From Blastocystis hominis (taxonomy: Eukaryota; Sar; Bigyra; Opalinata; Blastocystidae): a DNA stretch of 64,000 bases. The notes under the pieces are model-generated. The model saw only the letters and a program-made list of their open reading frames with translations, had not been told where the DNA came from and searched no databases. The stretch covers positions 250,946-314,945 of the forward strand of contig NW_013171867.1 in assembly GCF_000151665.1 (NCBI RefSeq). The letters are read 5' to 3'. The translations under genes were made by a program, and so were the position numbers. Shown here one piece after another: positions 61,133-64,000 of the stretch (position 1 is its first letter; each line of letters begins with the position of its first letter).

Positions 61133-61491
61133 ATGGAAGACGTAAGACGTCCAAGTTACTACAAATCGTATGAAAGAAAGCCTCAAACGGTTGAAGATGA
61201 AGCGCCTAACCTTTACAGTATCATCTCGTTGTTTATGGGCTTAGCGGCTGTCTTTTTCAATGTTTTAATAATTTGATTCGATCTCACAAAATAGTCTCGT
61301 TTACTTGGGTGGCTAAGTCTCTTTACTGGAGTGGCTTCTCTAACGTGGATGAAATTGGTCTCTGTAGATAAGTTCAACATTCTCGTGACGTTGGGGTAAG
61401 TATTGTCTGTGAATCCTGTCTGTTTAGTTTTGCTTTTATGTCGATGCTGTCTTCCTATGTGAAAACGTATTTTGAATCGATGAAGAAATGA
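61133..61491 (+). CDS. WDR83OS: Asterix/WDR83OS, PAT-complex subunit
   Basis: ER membrane chaperone subunit that shields transmembrane segments of new proteins. Exons: 61133-61261, 61295-61395, 61428-61491 (introns 33, 32 nt); 97 aa, the family's normal size. N-terminal DVRRPSYYKSYERKP corresponds to the conserved DPRRP...RY; three hydrophobic helices follow (YSIISLFMGLAAVFF, LLGWLSLFTGVASLTW, LVTLGFAFMSMLSSYV). Called from the pattern of the DPRRP start plus three helices; moderately firm. TGCTTGTT lies just after the TGA. Confidence 0.78.
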
Positions 61492-61615
61492 GGATTGCTG
61501 CTTGTTCCGAGTAATGGAGTAGTTCTCTCACTCCTGTTCTCCACTCTCTATTTTCCACATTTGTAACACTCGTTTCATCTCACTCACTCCCACCCACACC
61601 TTGATTGGCCATTAC

Positions 61616-61623
61616 AACAAACA
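61616..61623 (-). terminator. TGTTTGTT 3'-end motif of the GlyRS gene
   Basis: Exact minus-strand motif 11 nt after the TAA (61637-61635). Confidence 0.7.
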
Positions 61624-61634
61624 ATGCATCCCCA

Positions 61635-62444
61635 TTATTCCTCCTTCACACTCACTTGAGGGTACTTCTCCAGCAGATCTTCCCACACCGTTCTCTCCTT
61701 GACGATATCGTTCACCACCACGGCCACATCCTCGATAGGCAATCGCACCTGCTTCATCGAGTCTCTTTCTCTCAGGGTGACGGTGTTGAACAGCTCGCTC
61801 TTTTCGTCGACCGTCTCGAAGTCGATCGTCACAGCGAACGGGATTCCGATCTCATCGGCACGCGCATAGCGTCGTCCGATCGACGCCGAGGAAGCATCGG
61901 TCTTGAAGGCCAGCGCGTAGGAGCGAAGCGACGCTCCGATGCGATCCACGATGGGCGTGAATTGTTCGGAGTTGTTGATGGGCATCACGGAGCACTTGAA
62001 CGCCGCCACCGTCGGCTTGAACGCCATCACGTTTCGCTTCTCCTCTCCCTCGCGGACATAGAACGCGTGCTCCAGGATGGAGTAGATCAGTCTGCCCACT
62101 CCGAAGGACGGCTCCACCACCGAGGGGATGAACTTCTCCTCGTGGATCTTCAGCACCGTCGGCTTGAACGTCACCATCTCGGGCGTGATGGTGTACTTGG
62201 CGCCGTTCGCGCAGGGGCCGATCTCCGCGGAGCCCGTCGCCGCCAGACTGTCCGCCAGCTTCTGGCACTCCTCCGGCTGCTCCTCGCCCAGCGTCTTCAG
62301 ATAGTCCTTGACGATCGCCTGCTCCTTCTTGAAGGCCACGCCGATCGCGCGGCTGTTGAACGTCGGAGCCAGCACGTTCTTCTCGATCGGGACGTCGTGC
62401 TTCACCGAGGCCGTCATCTCCACCTTCGTAGCGTCGCTGTGCAT
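61635..62444 (-). CDS. GARS1: Glycyl-tRNA synthetase, C-terminal part only
   Basis: Charges tRNA-Gly when whole. This frame of 269 aa starts ATG at 62444 with HSDATKVEMTASVKHDVP, which aligns with the middle of eukaryotic GlyRS (HARATKVPLVA). It keeps class II motif 3 (PSFGVGRLIYSILEHAF), the SIGRRYARADEIGIPFAVTIDF block and the anticodon-binding domain. The catalytic motifs 1 and 2 should lie upstream, but that DNA encodes RMC1 instead. An upstream intron ending GGTAG at 62445 is possible (30 nt from 62474), yet the exon before it does not look like GlyRS. So this is a truncated copy, a rearrangement or an assembly join. Confidence 0.85.
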   Translation of the reverse strand: MHSDATKVEMTASVKHDVPIEKNVLAPTFNSRAIGVAFKKEQAIVKDYLKTLGEEQPEECQKLADSLAATGSAEIGPCANGAKYTITPEMVTFKPTVLKIHEEKFIPSVVEPSFGVGRLIYSILEHAFYVREGEEKRNVMAFKPTVAAFKCSVMPINNSEQFTPIVDRIGASLRSYALAFKTDASSASIGRRYARADEIGIPFAVTIDFETVDEKSELFNTVTLRERDSMKQVRLPIEDVAVVVNDIVKERTVWEDLLEKYPQVSVKEE

Positions 62445-63767
62445 CTACCGCTCACGCCATGCCGCCTCGTCCACCTTGAGAACGTGCTCTCCAGCTCCAA
62501 GCCGATCGACGCGCTCGAAATCGTGACCTCGTAGCTGCGGTAGGGAAGCGACGGCTCTTCGATGAAGCGGAACGACGGGTCCTCGATCGCCTTCTGGATC
62601 TCCGCCTTCTGGTACACCTCGTTCGAGGAGAGGATCAGCTCCAGCTTCGACACCGCGTTCTTCGTCACCGCGGGGAGCGACATGTTGCTCGCCGCGTCGA
62701 ACGGAACGTCCGCGATGTCCACGCAGAACGACACTTGCGACACTTTGTAGTGCACCATCAGCAGGTTATCGCTCGTCGACAGAACCGCGGGACCCGTCTG
62801 CGGCCTACGATGGTCAGGGAAACGAAACGAGGCGCACAGAGCGACGGTGTTGTAGTACTTGAACTCGTTCTCGCGATTGCTGAACGCGAAAACGTACAGA
62901 AACCCGCGCTGCTGGCAGTACTGGATCAGATACGTCGCGCGATAAAACGTGGAAACCATCGTGGTCGTGTGGTCGGGAGTGATGTTCAGCGACAAGGACT
63001 GGAGTCTCTGGCGTCAAGAGGGAGTCGAAAGAGGACCGTAACGACCAGCTCGCGGACGGTGTAGACGTAAACGCGGCCGCTTCCCGTCTCCGAAGCGATG
63101 ACCAGCTGGTTGAGGTGATTGCACCACAGCTGCGAGACGTTCAGCTTGATGCTCTTGATCTGGGGGTGAGGGGAGGGAGGAAGAGAGAGAAACCAGGTAA
63201 AAGGACTTCACTGAGACTTCGTAGAAGGTCAGCGACTTGTTGGTTGCGACCACCAAAATGGGACAGTACACCTTCTGCTTTTTAACCTCCCCTCGAGTGT
63301 GGATCCACACGGTGCCATTCGGAATGATGGATTCCTTTGATTTGGTCGTGATCTTCACGCAATTATGTCTACAGCTCGCAAAATAGAGACAACCCTACTT
63401 CGGATCGACGAGGTTGTAGATTTCAACCAAAGTGGGGCTGCGAACAATCGAAATAAAGCGACGGTCATTGGAAAAACTTACGGAGAGAATAGGTCCCTGA
63501 GGAATGAAGGTAATTGGGGTCGACAGCTTCACAGGAAGCAATGTCAAATCGCTCAGCGTCTGAAAGAACATTCTACAACAATCAGCCCGATCTCCTCAAA
63601 ATAATACATTGGCTGCTCTTTGTGTACGTGGACGAGAATGTTTGAATTTTCATCGTAATAAATCTACGACTCACCACCCAATTCTTATTCCCAACATCAA
63701 ACGCTTCGCTATTGATCTTGAGATAATAAGGAGATAATATCGTTTGTCTAGAATATACAGAACTCAT
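62414..63767 (-). CDS. RMC1: RMC1 (C18orf8), regulator of MON1-CCZ1, N-terminal propeller part
   Basis: Supports Rab7 activation in late endosomes. Exons: 63767-63696, 63663-63608, 63572-63399, 63368-63194, 63159-63043, 63007-62414; introns 32, 35, 30, 34, 35 nt; 395 aa against about 650 in animals. Matches along the N-terminal half: YYLKINSEAFDIYYDENSNI, GPILSVSFSNDRRFISIVRSPTLVEIYNLVD, CPILVVATNKSLTFYEV, KSIKLNVSQLWCNHLNQLVIAS, GRVYVYTVREL, and STSDNLLMVHYKVSQVSFCVDI. The C-terminal Mic1 domain is absent: after SLPYRSYEVTISS the frame turns unlike the family and stops at 62414, overlapping the GlyRS start by 31 nt. Confidence 0.75.
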
Positions 63768-64000
63768 AGAATATCAATAGGAACTGAGATATTTGCATCA
63801 CTCTATTTGATGAAGATATTTGGGCTTTTTTTGGAATTGCTAACAAAGTGGAAAAAGCAACAGAAGATACAAGATCACAGGAAAGAAGGTTAGATATGTG
63901 GAATACTACGTGGTTGTGCATATTGCTAAGGAATAGAGAGACAGGTAGAATACTATTATTGAATCGTTCTGTATGGAATAATAAATGAAATGATATGCAT

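Noticed and set aside
1-64000. CRISPR arrays, transposons or virus-derived elements
   Set aside because: No spaced repeats, transposase, reverse transcriptase, integrase or capsid-like frame was seen.

Overview
The window looks like nuclear DNA of the anaerobic gut stramenopile Blastocystis. Three things point there. First, protein genes are cut by very short introns: I placed roughly 110, almost all 28-38 nt with GT...AG ends. Second, TGTTTGTT, known in Blastocystis as the 3'-end motif just downstream of poly(A) sites, closely follows most genes on both strands. Third, there is an [FeFe]-hydrogenase with a presequence, an N-terminal 2Fe-2S domain and a C-terminal flavodoxin domain. Exon models below come from reading frames, splice sites and protein-family knowledge; none was checked against transcripts.

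Layout. 0-11.6 kb: PUS1 (3' part), TEF1, a GH35 beta-galactosidase, an unknown gene, CDC20, a multidomain CWC2 and a kinesin. 11.6-19.3 kb: ALG8, a phytol/polyprenol kinase, a GT49 glycosyltransferase, TRMO, ALG1 and an RPAIN-like gene. 19.6-33.3 kb: [FeFe]-hydrogenase, UTP13, riboflavin kinase, a 1503-aa intronless unknown, tRNA-Arg(ACG) and GlnRS. 33.4-37.7 kb: an unknown gene, condensin-II CAP-H2 and a polytopic membrane protein. 37.8-47.8 kb: an atlastin-like GTPase fused to a coiled coil and an LRR array, then a giant surface protein. 47.8-49.0 kb is AT-rich and without a visible gene. 49.0-58.9 kb: MRT4, a divergent H2B/H2A pair, glutathione peroxidase, carbamoyl-phosphate synthase II, a small unknown and a second GT49. 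59-64 kb: an iron alcohol dehydrogenase, Asterix, a GlyRS C-terminal part and the N-terminal half of RMC1.

Genes are packed tightly; convergent neighbours can share a 3' boundary. ALG1 and ALG8 build the N-glycan precursor; PUS1, TRMO, GlnRS, GlyRS and tRNA-Arg serve translation; UTP13 and MRT4 serve ribosome assembly; hydrogenase and iron ADH fit anaerobic redox metabolism.

The strongest signals are: (1) five genes whose frame has no genomic stop and instead shows in-frame T-N4-T(G/C)TTTGTT, so poly(A) addition would complete UAA; (2) back-to-back palindromic 3'-end motifs between convergent genes; (3) the same motif inside or across four short introns; (4) an atlastin-LRR fusion whose LRR exons form three repeated blocks, all with phase-1 introns; (5) an odd junction where half of RMC1 abuts half of GlyRS.
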